Positions 10,801 to 22,176 of a stretch of DNA of 64,000 nt are shown piece after piece. Position 1 is the first letter of the stretch. Each line of letters begins with the position of its first letter. Made by a program: the position numbers and the translations under genes. The stretch comes from Plasmodium malariae (lineage: Eukaryota; Apicomplexa; Aconoidasida; Haemosporida; Plasmodiidae): contig NC_041785.1 of the NCBI RefSeq assembly GCF_900090045.1, forward strand, positions 930,001 to 994,000, read 5' to 3'. Below the pieces are notes generated by a model that saw only the letters and a program-made list of their open reading frames with translations, searched no databases and was not told where the DNA came from.

Positions 10801-13800
10801 ATATTATGTTTTCAACAATCGTTTTATATAAATGTAATAGAAAAAAATGTTAAGGGAAAAGATAATTATTTACTTCTTTATAAAAATTTATCAAAATATA
10901 TTGAAGATATAAAGATGGGGAACTTTATTAGAGAATTACAAAAAAATGAAGAATTAATTGAATGCTTGAAATTCTTAACTCTATTTTTTGAAAATAAATA
11001 CAAGAAACAAAATTCTTTTTACATATCAGATGAAAAGAAAGAACAGTTTTTGTATGATAATAAAGTGGTAAAAAAAAAACTAAATAATATTTATAATAGA
11101 CATTTTATATGTGAATATAAAGATTTAATAATCATAAGGAAGACAAATATAATATTAAAATCTTTAGGAGTTAATATGTTTGATCTATACAATGACATCA
11201 TTTTTACTGATAGGGAACATAAAACACACGAATATTTAATGAAAGAAAATGATATCAAAAGAAATATTATTACTTATTTTACTGATAATGTTATAAGATA
11301 TTTTGTCAAACTTAAAAAATATATTATCCCTAAAAGTGTAATGCTTCTAAATAAGGAACAAGCTAAGGAAAGTAATACATACCCATCCGTGAGAAACCAA
11401 CAATATGGGGAAGTAAAACAGCATGTGGATAACCAGAGGAAGGAAGATCTTACATATCAAGAGAAAATGTCAATGAAAGGTAAGACCGATGTAAGAATTG
11501 AACAAACGAAGAATAATTCTTCGACTGTTCAGGAAAAAATGAGTGATCCTCCTAGCAGCACTGCTTATCCCAGTGATGAGATTTCCAGTGGAGGAGGCGC
11601 TGTTACTTCCTCTACGGAAGCTGCTACTACTGGAGCTACCACTGCTAATTCCGCTAATTGCACTTATCACTCAGATGAGGAGAAAAAGAGAAGGGAAAAA
11701 AAATACTTTTACAATTTAAACAACAAGGAATATATAAGTTTCGATAAATTTAGAAACATTGTAATAGCACTGAAAAAAAAAAAAAAAAGAAAATTAAGAA
11801 TTCTATGTCTTGATGGTGGAGGTATTAGAGGATTGTTATCAATAGAAATATTAAAATGTATTAATAGTCATTTAAAAAAAAACTTGTTTGAATATTTTGA
11901 TATCATATGTGGAACAAGTACAGGAGCAGTCATTTCCATTTTAATAGGTTTAGAGAAGGCGCACCTAAATGAAATCGAGTTTTTGTATAATATACTAATT
12001 AATAAAATATTTCAAAAAGATACATATGCTGTAAGAAATACAAGATATTTATTAAAACATTCTTACTATGATTCACACATTTTAAATGATTTATTAAACT
12101 CCTTTTTTAAAAATATTAGAATGTTTCACTATAATTCAGACTTCTTTACTCCGTACGTTTTTACTGTATCAACTCAAATGAATATCACCCCTTTACAGCC
12201 TGTCATACTAAAAAATTACAATGTTAACTTGAGGAAAATAGGAAATTATCAAGAGGGAGATAAAATAAATTATGACTCTGTTCAGGAAGGAAAGGGTTCA
12301 AAAAATGAGGACAATGAAGCATATGAATATTTAAATAATGATGTAGGAAGTGGTGAAGGAAGCAACAACAGCAGAAGCACTATTCAAATAAATGAGAACA
12401 TAAGTAGTGTGAGCATTTACAAATGCTTCTACAACATCTTTGTTAAATATGTACTCAGGTGCACTACTGCCGCACCAGGGTTTTTCAATTTTTTTTCCTT
12501 TGATAATAATATATATGCCGATGGAGCATTATGTTTTAATAACCCTACTTTACTAAGTCTTAATGAAATGAAATTGATTTTTTACAACTATTTAAATAAA
12601 AAAAAAACAAGTATTTTTGATAAAATGAAAAATTGTTTTTTAAAAAATGAAAAAGTAAAAGAGAAAGAAAAAGAAAAAGCCATCAATTTGAATGATTATA
12701 TTGACTGTATTGTAAGTGTAGGCACTGGTAAATTTAAACCAAAAATTATAAACGAGTTAAATGACAATAAAACGTATGATACATTTTTACGATGGGATGT
12801 TTTGTTAAAGCAAATTGTTTATTCTATAACAAACACGGAACTGACACATGATATATGTAATAATTTACTTGATAAAAACAAATACTTTCGTTTCAATTGT
12901 TTCATTAACAATATAAAGTTAGATGAGACTTCACCTGAAATTATTATGAAATTAAAACATATTGGAAAAAGATATTTCGAGGATCATAAATATAATCAAG
13001 AAAAATTAATTAACTTAATAAATATTTTAGAAGAAAAAGATGATATAAAGGAATATCATCAGAATCAGAAACGAGTATGGAAACCTTCCTACATTAGTTT
13101 ATTCAAGTCCAAAATTTCAAATTTAATTTTTCCTAACGAACAAACATTTGATCATAGGGATTCTCCTCCCATCCCTAACCTTAAAACGATGCAAGGGAAC
13201 GATAGTGCTATTTCAAAAAGTAGTGCCGACACTAATGCTACCACTACCATTTGCAGTAATAACAAAGTATCCCCTGATCAAAGGAAGGATGATACAAATT
13301 CATTGACCCATGGATCTAGCACAAACATGACAATGAACATGATAAATAAGGAGGGAAAAGCGAACCCTAACTCAGTCCCCTACCGAAATTTTAATTTCAA
13401 ATTAACTGATGACGGTGATAAATTTGATCTGAACGATATTGAAGAAATATTAGATATAATAAATAAAAACAATAGTTCAATTAAAAATACAAACACATCT
13501 AACGGTTTCTTTAACTATTTTACAAATCTGTTTTATTATAATAATAATAAGTTTCTTAAGAAGTTAGAAAATATGCACAACAGTTTATTCATTCGGATGA
13601 AAAGGGAAAAAAACAATTATGTTAATGTTATACCTAACACGGGTATTAGGGTATTACTAAATGAAATTTACTATATTCTGCTAAAGAAAAATATTTATTT
13701 CCACACAGATGAACATGATTCATTAGCCGACCTTAATCAGAAAGACTACAACATCAACATTGATAAAATTATTCCATACGATCGAGTCAATTCCAAGGAA

Positions 13801-14358
13801 TCTAACTTGAACGGGCAAGAACAAAATGGAAAAATACAAAACGAAAAAAAGTTAAATAGCCAAAATATAGGTGAACAAAAATTTGTAGAAGACGAAAGAG
13901 CTACAAAAAATGTAAGTAAAGACAAGAATAATAGTAACACAGACGAATATTACAGTAGTGAAAGCGGTTTGTATGGTGTAGATGCGAATAAGCACAATAC
14001 TAAGGGCGCCCCAAGTACTAGAAGTAATGACAGTGGTAATAACAGCAATAGCGACACGAACAACCATAAGCACATGGCTACATGTGAAGGATACAAAAAT
14101 ACAGAAGGAAGTGATCCATACAATTCTGTGCAGCACCCATTAGACACCGCTAACAAGGAAGTGTTAAATGAAGAAAATAGTCTAACCAATATTGTTGACA
14201 ATCCTCATATAAATAAAAAAAGAAATTTTAAAAATATTATGAGTTCGTGCAATATGAACTATGAATTTTTTAAATCATTAAATATAGAATCATCTGATGT
14301 TAAAAAAAATAATATAATACAGGTCTTAAGAAATTTCTTTTTTAAAAAAGATATTTAA
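7870..14358 (+). CDS. PNPLA2: Patatin-like phospholipase, two exons (7870-8083, 8258-14358)
   Basis: The downstream frame opens at 8185, but its first codons translate a T-rich acceptor tract, so an upstream exon is needed. Exon 1 starts at ATG 7870. A donor at 8084 (ATAG|GTACAC) and an acceptor at 8257 (TATCGCGTAG) join in phase across a split Gly codon, giving 2,104 residues. The N-terminus (MIKNVYLFLVYAIYSLHMFS) is a hydrophobic leader followed by basic residues, suggesting organelle or secretory targeting. The catalytic domain begins near residue 1250: glycine-rich oxyanion motif DGGGIRG (1257-1263), nucleophile elbow GTSTG (Ser 1292) and catalytic Asp in DGA (1493). About 60 low-complexity residues are inserted between Ser and Asp. 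Long Asn/Lys/Glu-rich inserts fill the rest. The family cleaves fatty acyl esters of phospholipids. By synteny it matches the P. falciparum gene I recall as PNPLA2, linked to the mitochondrion; the symbol rests on that memory. Confidence 0.88.
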
Positions 14359-14446
14359 AGTTTGTACATTAAAAAGTATGGCATCCTTATCATGGTTTAC
14401 TGCAGTTTTTTAGTGATTTGGGACATTTGCTCAATTGTTTTCGCAG

Positions 14447-14640
14447 TTTTGCCATATTTTCTTTGTTTTGCTATATTTGCTTTGTTTTGCCATATTTTCT
14501 TTGTTTTGCTATATTTGCTTTGTTTTGCCATGTTTGCTTTGTTTTGCCATGTTTGCTTTGTTTTGCCATGTTTGCTTTGTTTTGCCATGTTTGCTTTGTT
14601 TTGCCATGTTTGCTTTGTTTTGCTATACTTGCTTTATTTT
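14447..14640. repeat. 19-bp tandem array downstream of the phospholipase gene
   Basis: Ten head-to-tail copies of a 19-bp unit, TTTTGCCATGTTTGCTTTG, begin at 14447, about 90 bp after the phospholipase stop. The first four alternate between a CCATATTTTC and a CTATATTTGC variant, the next five are nearly identical, and a decayed tail follows. Because 19 is not a multiple of three, all three forward frames stay open and give Cys/Phe/Leu-rich translations. I treat these as noncoding 3' UTR or spacer. Confidence 0.93.
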
Positions 14641-14911
14641 GCTTTACTCTGTTTTACTTTATTTTATTTTATTTTTCTATTCCTTCTTGTGCATTCCTTT
14701 TTTTATTATTTTTTTTTTCGTTTTTCACATATTCATGTATGTACCCCCTTTAACTATGCTTGTAACATATTCGTCTCTTTTTATTTTTTTTTATTTTTTT
14801 GTCAATTTAACTTTAACCATATGATAACTTTTTAAGTTGTGTTTTTGAATTTCTGAAAGCAAAAAAAATGTGCGGATAAAAAGTAAAACTTTCATAAAAC
14901 GAGTTAGTCGA

Positions 14912-16663
14912 TCATGAGCTCATGGACTTTGACTTAAGGCATGCAGAATCTACTGCATCCATGACTGTAGGGAGAAGGCGAAAAAAAAAAAAAAAAAAAA
15001 AAAAAATTATATAAATATATATATATAGCTAGAGAGAGGTGGTTAGATATATACAGTACAATGCACTATATTACAAGAACATGTGTACGTATGAGCAGAA
15101 GGTATGTGTATGCACGCGTTTGTTTACTTCCATATTTGAAGCCGTTTTTTTCGAGAACAAATAATCCCATAGCAGTAATACCACCAGGGGAACAAATGTT
15201 GTCCTTTAACTGTTGAACGGGTTGATCTGACGACTCTACCATTTTAACAGAGCCAAGTATAGTTTGCAAAGTTAATTTCTTTGCTAAATCCCTTGTTAAG
15301 CCATTTTTAACGCCTGCATCAATTAAACTTTCTATAAATAAATAAACATAAGCAGGTCCACAACCTGATATAGCTGTTCCTATGTTCATATCCTTTTCCT
15401 TTATTTCATGTATAACCCCACATGCACTAAAAATATCATTTACTCTTTTTTTGTCTACAGCATTCACATTTTTATTTACACAATAAATAAATGCACCCTC
15501 TCCAACTAAACAAGGGGTGTTGGGCATAACCCACACGATCTTGGCATCTTCTCCAGTCATCTACACATAGATATACATACCCACATAAATGTATTTGCAT
15601 ATATGTATATATAAATATATATATGTACATATATATATGTATATATACGCATAAAAGCATATGCGTATGTACAATATGCACTACACGATGAAGGATACTT
15701 AAACGAATGTCTGAAATATATATATGCTTGTGTTTTCTTTTTGTATGTTTTCTATACCTGTTCTAATTTTTCAATATTCAGTCCACCACATATGGAAATT
15801 AACAACTTGGAGGTCAAGTAGGGCTATCAAAATAAGGAAAAATTAAAACACCCGTTATACATATAAGTGTTTATATATGTATATTTATATGTGTATATGC
15901 ATATATGCATATATGTGTAAATGCGTGTATGTACGTATTTATGTGTACGCATGTACGTACAAATACATATTCGTTAGAACACACGTTCACACTCATACGG
16001 AAGTTAGTTAAGAAGATATTATATTTTTCCGTAGTACCTTAATATCATTCAAAACGGAATTTGCAAGGTCCGGCTTAACTGCACAGATAATTATATCACA
16101 CTCACGCGCTACCTAATAAAAGCATATATTATTTATTTTTATTTTTTTCCCGTACATTAATATAATTTTAAAAAAAATTTTATAATTTTATTATAATTTC
16201 ATTATAATTTTAATTATATGTATAATATACTGTATGAGTGTATTATTTTTACCTCTTCGTTTGAGCTCAAATATTTCAAGGTGGTGTTTTTTTTTGATAG
16301 CGCATGGTAATAAATATTTTCCCTTTTAATTATATTAGAATTGGCAATTCCATTTGCTAGTGCAGATCCCATTTGACCAAAACCCATAAATCCTAAATAT
16401 ATAAATATATATACAAATATATGTCGAAAAAATATAAAAAAAAAAATAAATGTAGAGAGAAAAATAATTTTTCCAAGATTCAATGAAGTCCTAGCACATT
16501 TTAAATAATTCAAAGGATGTTTATGTTATTGTTTGGACATGTACAATAATGTATAATTACGCAAGCCTTTTCAATTAAAGACATTAATCGTTGATTATGT
16601 TTATTAAGAAATAATTTATTTAAAAAAAAAAAGGAAAATCCTACCTAACTTAATTTTTTCCAT
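14912..16663 (-). CDS. P5CR: Pyrroline-5-carboxylate reductase, six exons
   Basis: Exons on the minus strand: 16663-16645, 16392-16253, 16112-16038, 15823-15758, 15560-15128, 14964-14912, each with GT/AG ends; total 786 nt, 261 residues, near the usual length. The first exon codes only MEKIKL plus one base and joins to give the Rossmann motif GFMGFGQMGSALA (NAD(P)-binding). Exon 3 has the conserved AVKP motif. Exon 5 carries VMPNTPCLVGEGA, the substrate-binding SGCGPAYVYLFIESLIDAG region, and the dimerisation-domain signature NICSPGGITAMGLFVLEK. The short last exon ends in MDAVDSACLKSKSMSS. The enzyme reduces pyrroline-5-carboxylate to proline with NAD(P)H, normally as an oligomer. I see no targeting leader, so a cytosolic location is the default. 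Confidence 0.95.
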
Positions 16664-17326
16664 TTTTCTATAATACTCTATTATGGAAGTCTGCTTTAAA
16701 AATATATATATTTCTAGGTTTCTATATGTATTTCGAATTATACAGAAATACGCATCTGACAGTGCATAAATGTCTGATTTAACTAAAAATGAAAAAATAC
16801 AAATTTAAACCGTGTAAAACGTGTTTTTTTTTTTTTTTTTTGTTAATTCTTAACAGTATATTATATAAAATACAGCTTAATTTTTTTTTTTATCTTTTTT
16901 ATTTTTATTATAAAAGCCTCATAATGCAGATAATAATTAATTGCGATTTTACGCTTTTCTGCATTTGTAGGAAGGTAAGGTATTTAGAAAATATTCCTTC
17001 GAGTTATTAATCTATTTATATGTATATTATGTATGTATATATATATACACAGATATATATATAGATGCTATTTTTTGCTTTACTGTTACAACAGTATGGA
17101 AAAAGCTGTATTTTCTTTAAAGCATAATTATTATGAATTATAAAGAAAACGTATTTTTACTTTCATGAATTTTCGAAAACCCTTTTTTTGTTTTTTGACG
17201 TTTTTGTTGCTATTATTTTTGATAATAAGTATGAAAAAGTATTCGTGAGTATTATTTCATTATATGCAAAAAAAAAAAAAATAAATAAAAATAAAATATA
17301 AAATATAGAGTAAAAATAAAAAATGG

Positions 17327-17398
17327 AATAAAAGTAAAAAATAGAATAAAAGTAAAAAATAGAATAAAAGTAAAAAATAGAATAAAAATAAAAAATAT
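17327..17398. repeat. 18-bp A-rich tandem array
   Basis: Four tandem copies of AATAAAAGTAAAAAATAG, the last one degenerate, in the spacer upstream of P5CR. Confidence 0.8.
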
Positions 17399-17820
17399 AA
17401 TAGTAAAAAATAAAATAAAAAATAAAATGAAAATGTATTAAATATATCTTTAATTTTAATGATATGTTAATGTCATATAGAATATTCTAAAAAGAGTTTA
17501 TACTTATGAATAACTATGATGTTTGTAAAATACATTGAAGAAATGTAAACGTAAAAATGAATACATAATAAAAACAAGGAGGAGGCGCCATGTTTAATAA
17601 TAAAACAAGGGAAAAAAAAAAAATATAGATAAACACATATAAATATACATGCATGCATAAAGATATATGTTAATCGCTGTGTAGGAAAATATATTTACCA
17701 ATGTAATATACAGCATTTTTACTTTATATAGGTAAAAGCAGTTATTAATTAGGAATAATACAAGGGATATGAGAGATTCCCAGATTCTTCATTTCTTCTA
17801 ATTTAACTACTTTGAATATT

Positions 17821-17852
<32 letters not shown>

Positions 17853-18150
17853 GTATATATAATGTACGTTCATATAATTATGTATGCACTTATCAGCATA
17901 TATTGTTTTATAAACTTCGTACTTTGAACTTCAAGCTTTTATGTAACATTTGTTTTTTGTTTTTTTAAAGTACAGATATAATAAAAATATTTTTCTTGAT
18001 GTCGTTTTATGTTATCGTAACAATTTCGAAGAAATCTCTGTTTTGAAGTGAAGCATAATATATTATATTTTTCTTCCAATAAGTACAGATTTTAAGATGG
18101 ATTAAGAAGGTCGTTTATTCACTTGAGTATATACACAGAAATACGTAGTA

Positions 18151-18155
<5 letters not shown>

Positions 18156-18195
<40 letters not shown>
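18156..18195. repeat. (AT)n dinucleotide tract
   Basis: About 20 uninterrupted AT pairs flanked by TGTACATA-type sequence, downstream of the CCT4 stop codon. Confidence 0.9.
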
Positions 18196-18200
<5 letters not shown>

Positions 18201-18368
18201 TACATACGTACAGGAAACTACGAACTAAATGTATGTGCCTTCCAGTTCCCACATCACTTTTCATTTGAATTTTCATTCGAATTATAGTTTAAGTCCTACT
18301 TCTATTTCTAATTTTAATTCTAATTCTTACTTTTGTGAGAATGTTTTATGGCTTATGCCGCATTTGGT

Positions 18369-19952
18369 TCACCTACAAATGACAGTATCGTCAATTTTAA
18401 GAATCATCATAACCGTTTCTGTTGCCAGCTTAATTGCGGTTGACGTAACTAGCAGAGGCTGAATAACATTTTCATCAATCATGTTTGAGATGGTACCTGT
18501 TCTAATGTTTATTCCATAATATTTATGTCCTTCTGCATGTTTGTTCCTCAATTCTGTTACTATATGAAGAGGTGATAAACCTGCATTTTCAGCCAAGGTA
18601 TATGGTATTAATTCTAAGGCATCTGAAAAAGCTTTAACACATATTTGTTTAGAACCTTTTAATGTATTAGCCCACTGATATAATTTCTGAGAGAGTTCCA
18701 TTTCTGGTGCTGCACCACCTGGTAGTATAGCCTTCTCTTTAATTAAACTTCTAACGACACATAATGCATCATGTAATGACCTCTCTGCTTCATCTAACAT
18801 CAAATTGTTAGATGCTCTTAATAATACAGAAATAGTATTTTTTGATTCTACTCCTGTAATTTTCACAATTTCACCATATCCAATAGATTCTGTAACAACA
18901 CTTTCTGCATAACCTAATTTATCTGGAGTAAAATAGTCTAAGCTAGCTATTGGTACACAATTACAAGTTTTTGATATAAATTCTATATCTTCTCTTTCTA
19001 TATCTTTTATAACCATAATTTTAGCTTTGGCTAAAAAATCTAAAGCTAAATCATTTACTGCATCACGTAATATACTTTTTTGTATTAATAATAAATTACA
19101 TCCTGTGCTAGCTATTTTTTTTATCATCTTACCTATTATTAATCTTTCTTCTCTTAATAATTTATCCATACTATTATAATCCTTTACAACAACGGTGTTG
19201 TCCATATCTGTTTTAGGTAAGGACAAACAGAATTGAATTAATCCAATTTTTGCTTCTGATAAATTTTTTATTCCATGTGCTCTTTTACTTATTTTATTAC
19301 TTGTAAAAATTAGTCCATCTACTATTTCAGTATCTTCAATAGTGCCTCCTAACTTTTTGACAATCCTTATATTATTCAAGTCAACATTTCTATCTTTATT
19401 AATATCTGTAATTTTTAATATCACATCAACAGCTATTGGTGCTAATAAAGATGAATTATGCGAAACCACTTTTGAATTTAATGATGTTATTGCATTTTGT
19501 ATTAAAATGTTTTTATCATTTAAGTCTATAGGTATAGACATATTCCTTAATATTTCTTCGCTTTTTACTGATGCTTCAAAAAAACTTTCTGATATTTTTT
19601 GACAATGAATATTCTTATCTAAAAGTGATTTACATACATTCAATAACGACCCACACATTACTACAACTGACGTTGTACCATCCCCTGCTTCTACATCTTG
19701 AGCCTTACTAAGCTCAACAATCATTTTTGCCGTTGGGTGTGCAACTGCCATTTCTTTCAAAATGGTAGCTCCATCATTTGTGATTATGACACCGCCTTTT
19801 CCGTCCTCTATCTATAAAAAATGAAGGGGGGGAAATGGAAAAAAACGTTTCCGGTTAAGATGCACATATACATTATATATATACATATATATATGGAATG
19901 CACATATGCGTACCGATATGTATACCCTCATACTACATATATACGTGGATGC

Positions 19953-19995
<43 letters not shown>

Positions 19996-20861
19996 TACCA
20001 ATCAAATTGTACAGATACTAATGAACGTATCACATTTCATTTATGCTATATATTATGAACAAACCATTTTATCCATTCCTTTAGGCCCTAGACTTGTTCT
20101 CGTTACATCTGCAACGGCTTTAGCTGCTAAAATATTCATTTGCCTTACGTCACTTTGCTTCTCATTTCTATTTAAGTTCTCTGTGTGCTTACTCTCTAAA
20201 ATAGAGCAGTAAAAAAAAAAAAAAAAAAAAAGGTAATTTTTTTAACGTTGTAAAGGTTATATGTCCAAACGGTACAAGCATAAACAGTACATACACAAGT
20301 GATATATATGCAAATGTTATATATACACATGTATTTTAATTTTATGTACTACTACTAAAATTAAGCAAACAGTTGTATATATTAACTTTAAGCATATGTT
20401 GCTTGTCATAATTGTTTTAATCTTCTTCAAAAGATGAGCAGCACAGAATATTCTAATTATACGTACGTATATTCATGCAAAGTGTATTGAGCATTATGTG
20501 TTACATATTATATGTTACGCATATCGTAGTATGCATCACGAGATATGTAGCATGTGTCATTTATGTAGGCAAAAAATTTCGAATTGCCGCTGAACATTTT
20601 TTCAGCCCCCCCCCCTCCTAAACAATACAATCTATGTATGTATTACATTGTAAGGGGAATATGACAATGAACTCACAGATCTTATTACCATAAAATAAAA
20701 AAAAAAATATATATATATACATATGTAAAAGTTAAAATATTCCTTTTTTATTATACATATAAAATCACATATATACATAACCACTTGTGTATTTATATAT
20801 GAATTTTTATAAATTCTTTTAAAAAATTAACATATGAATTATTACTTGCTACTTCGGCCAT
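18369..20861 (-). CDS. CCT4: T-complex protein 1 subunit delta (CCT4), three exons
   Basis: Exons: 20861-20846 (MAEVA plus one base), 20195-20065 and 19811-18369, with GT/AG borders and consistent phases; total 529 residues, normal for a CCT subunit. Exon 2 ends in the ATP-domain motif [11 protein letters not shown] (about residues 39-49). Exon 3 opens with [18 protein letters not shown], then has GDGTTSVVV (from residue 92), the ATPase signature of group II chaperonins, and a late GGAAPEMEL segment. The C-terminus [11 protein letters not shown] matches delta subunits. CCT is the cytosolic double-ring chaperonin that folds actin, tubulin and other clients. The 650-bp first intron is unusually long for a 16-bp first exon and contains a run of ten C. 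Confidence 0.95.
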
Positions 20862-22176
20862 TTTTAACACTATATGTGGAATTTACGTTTTTTCTGTTTA
20901 AATATTTGTATACATAAAATGGAAAGAACTGACTTATAATGTTATAGAGACTAATTATGGAGCTTCTTTTCTAACAAAAAAAATTATGAAAAAGAGTGAA
21001 AAAATTCTTTGCATTTATATATATTTTCCTACTTGAAATTGGGGAACGATAAAAAAATAAAATAAGTAAATATAGATAATTAAAATAAAATAAAATAAAA
21101 TACAGCAGATGACAAAAAAAAATATATATATAATAAAACAGATAAAATAAAATAAACGATTAAAAAACAGTATAAAAAATGAAGTAGGCCACAAAGAAAA
21201 TAATATACAAAATATAATATTTTATACCAGTAGGTGTATTTGCTCTAGCTGCATAAATATATTTTGTAATATCTTGTACACGTGTACCTATCTATTTGTA
21301 CAAGTACATATATTTAACTACGCACTGCACAATATAAATTATATTTACGTACTTTCTATATTTGTTGATTGACGTTTTTTTTTTTTTTCCTATATAAACA
21401 TATATATATATAAGTGGAGTAAAATTAAAATAAAATGATTTATTTTTCGACGATGGCTTTTTTTTTAAATTTCTTCATTTACATTTATATATACATACAT
21501 ATAAACATACATATGAACATAAGTACATATACACGTACATATACACGTACATATACACGTACATATACACGTACATATATACGTACATAAATATATGTAT
21601 ATGTAAGTATAGAATAAACAAGAGTAAAATATAAAAAAAGTATGGCTGAAAAATAAGTTAAAAATTAATTGATTCGCAGGTACATATATTTTTGTATATT
21701 TTAATTTGCGAATAAAGTTGTTTGTTGTTATATAAGAATGAACCCCACTTGTAGAAAACTTATTTGTAACATGTATTTTGTTTTTTTTTTTTTTTTGCGA
21801 ACAAAATAATTTAAATATCTGTAACTCCTTTTCATTTCCTTTTTAAAGGCAACGCCCGTTTGTACTTTTGCAAATAATAATTTCTAATATTATAGGTTTA
21901 TTTTTTTTCTATGTTTTTCTCATCCATCAGGGGAAAAGGACAAATGTAAATGTTCATACAAATAAATATATATATAAACATACATATGTATATACGTATA
22001 TATATGTGTATAAAAGGGAAAGACGTACGAAGCTACGGGAAAGATTAAGGAGATAAATTGTGCACAAGATAACGCAAAGGAAGGCAAAAATTAACTCAAA
22101 ACTGTGCAAGGGGATTATCGAAATAGCTTAGGAGGCAAGTGAAAATAGCTCCGAAAACGAGAAGGGAAAATAAAAA
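20862..22176. promoter_or_regulatory. Divergent intergenic region between CCT4 and Utp21
   Basis: This 1.3-kb spacer separates two divergent housekeeping genes and should contain both promoters. It is AT-rich, with poly(T) near 21370 and 21780 and a 12-bp tandem array. I saw no reliable exon; the plus-strand frame at 21868-22056 is microsatellite-derived. Confidence 0.5.
21525..21584. repeat. 12-bp tandem array (ACATATACACGT)
   Basis: Five contiguous 12-bp units, the last with one change, in the CCT4/Utp21 divergent spacer. The unit is a mixture of TA/CA dinucleotides with one CG step per copy. Confidence 0.9.

Larger units (their letters stand above)
16664..18368. other. Intergenic spacer between P5CR and CCT4
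   Basis: A 1.7-kb AT-rich spacer between two minus-strand genes, holding the P5CR promoter and the CCT4 3' UTR. It contains an 18-bp A-rich array and a long (AT)n tract, listed separately. Short open frames here are Phe/Tyr/Ile-rich and look like chance. Confidence 0.5.

Noticed and set aside
14362..14835. Overlapping Cys/Phe/Leu-rich open frames in all three plus frames
   Set aside because: Produced by the 19-bp array; all frames are equally open and have no family features.
16789..17010. 73-codon plus-strand frame upstream of P5CR
   Set aside because: Phe/Tyr/Ile/Lys-rich translation of T-rich spacer, with no support from neighbours or motifs.
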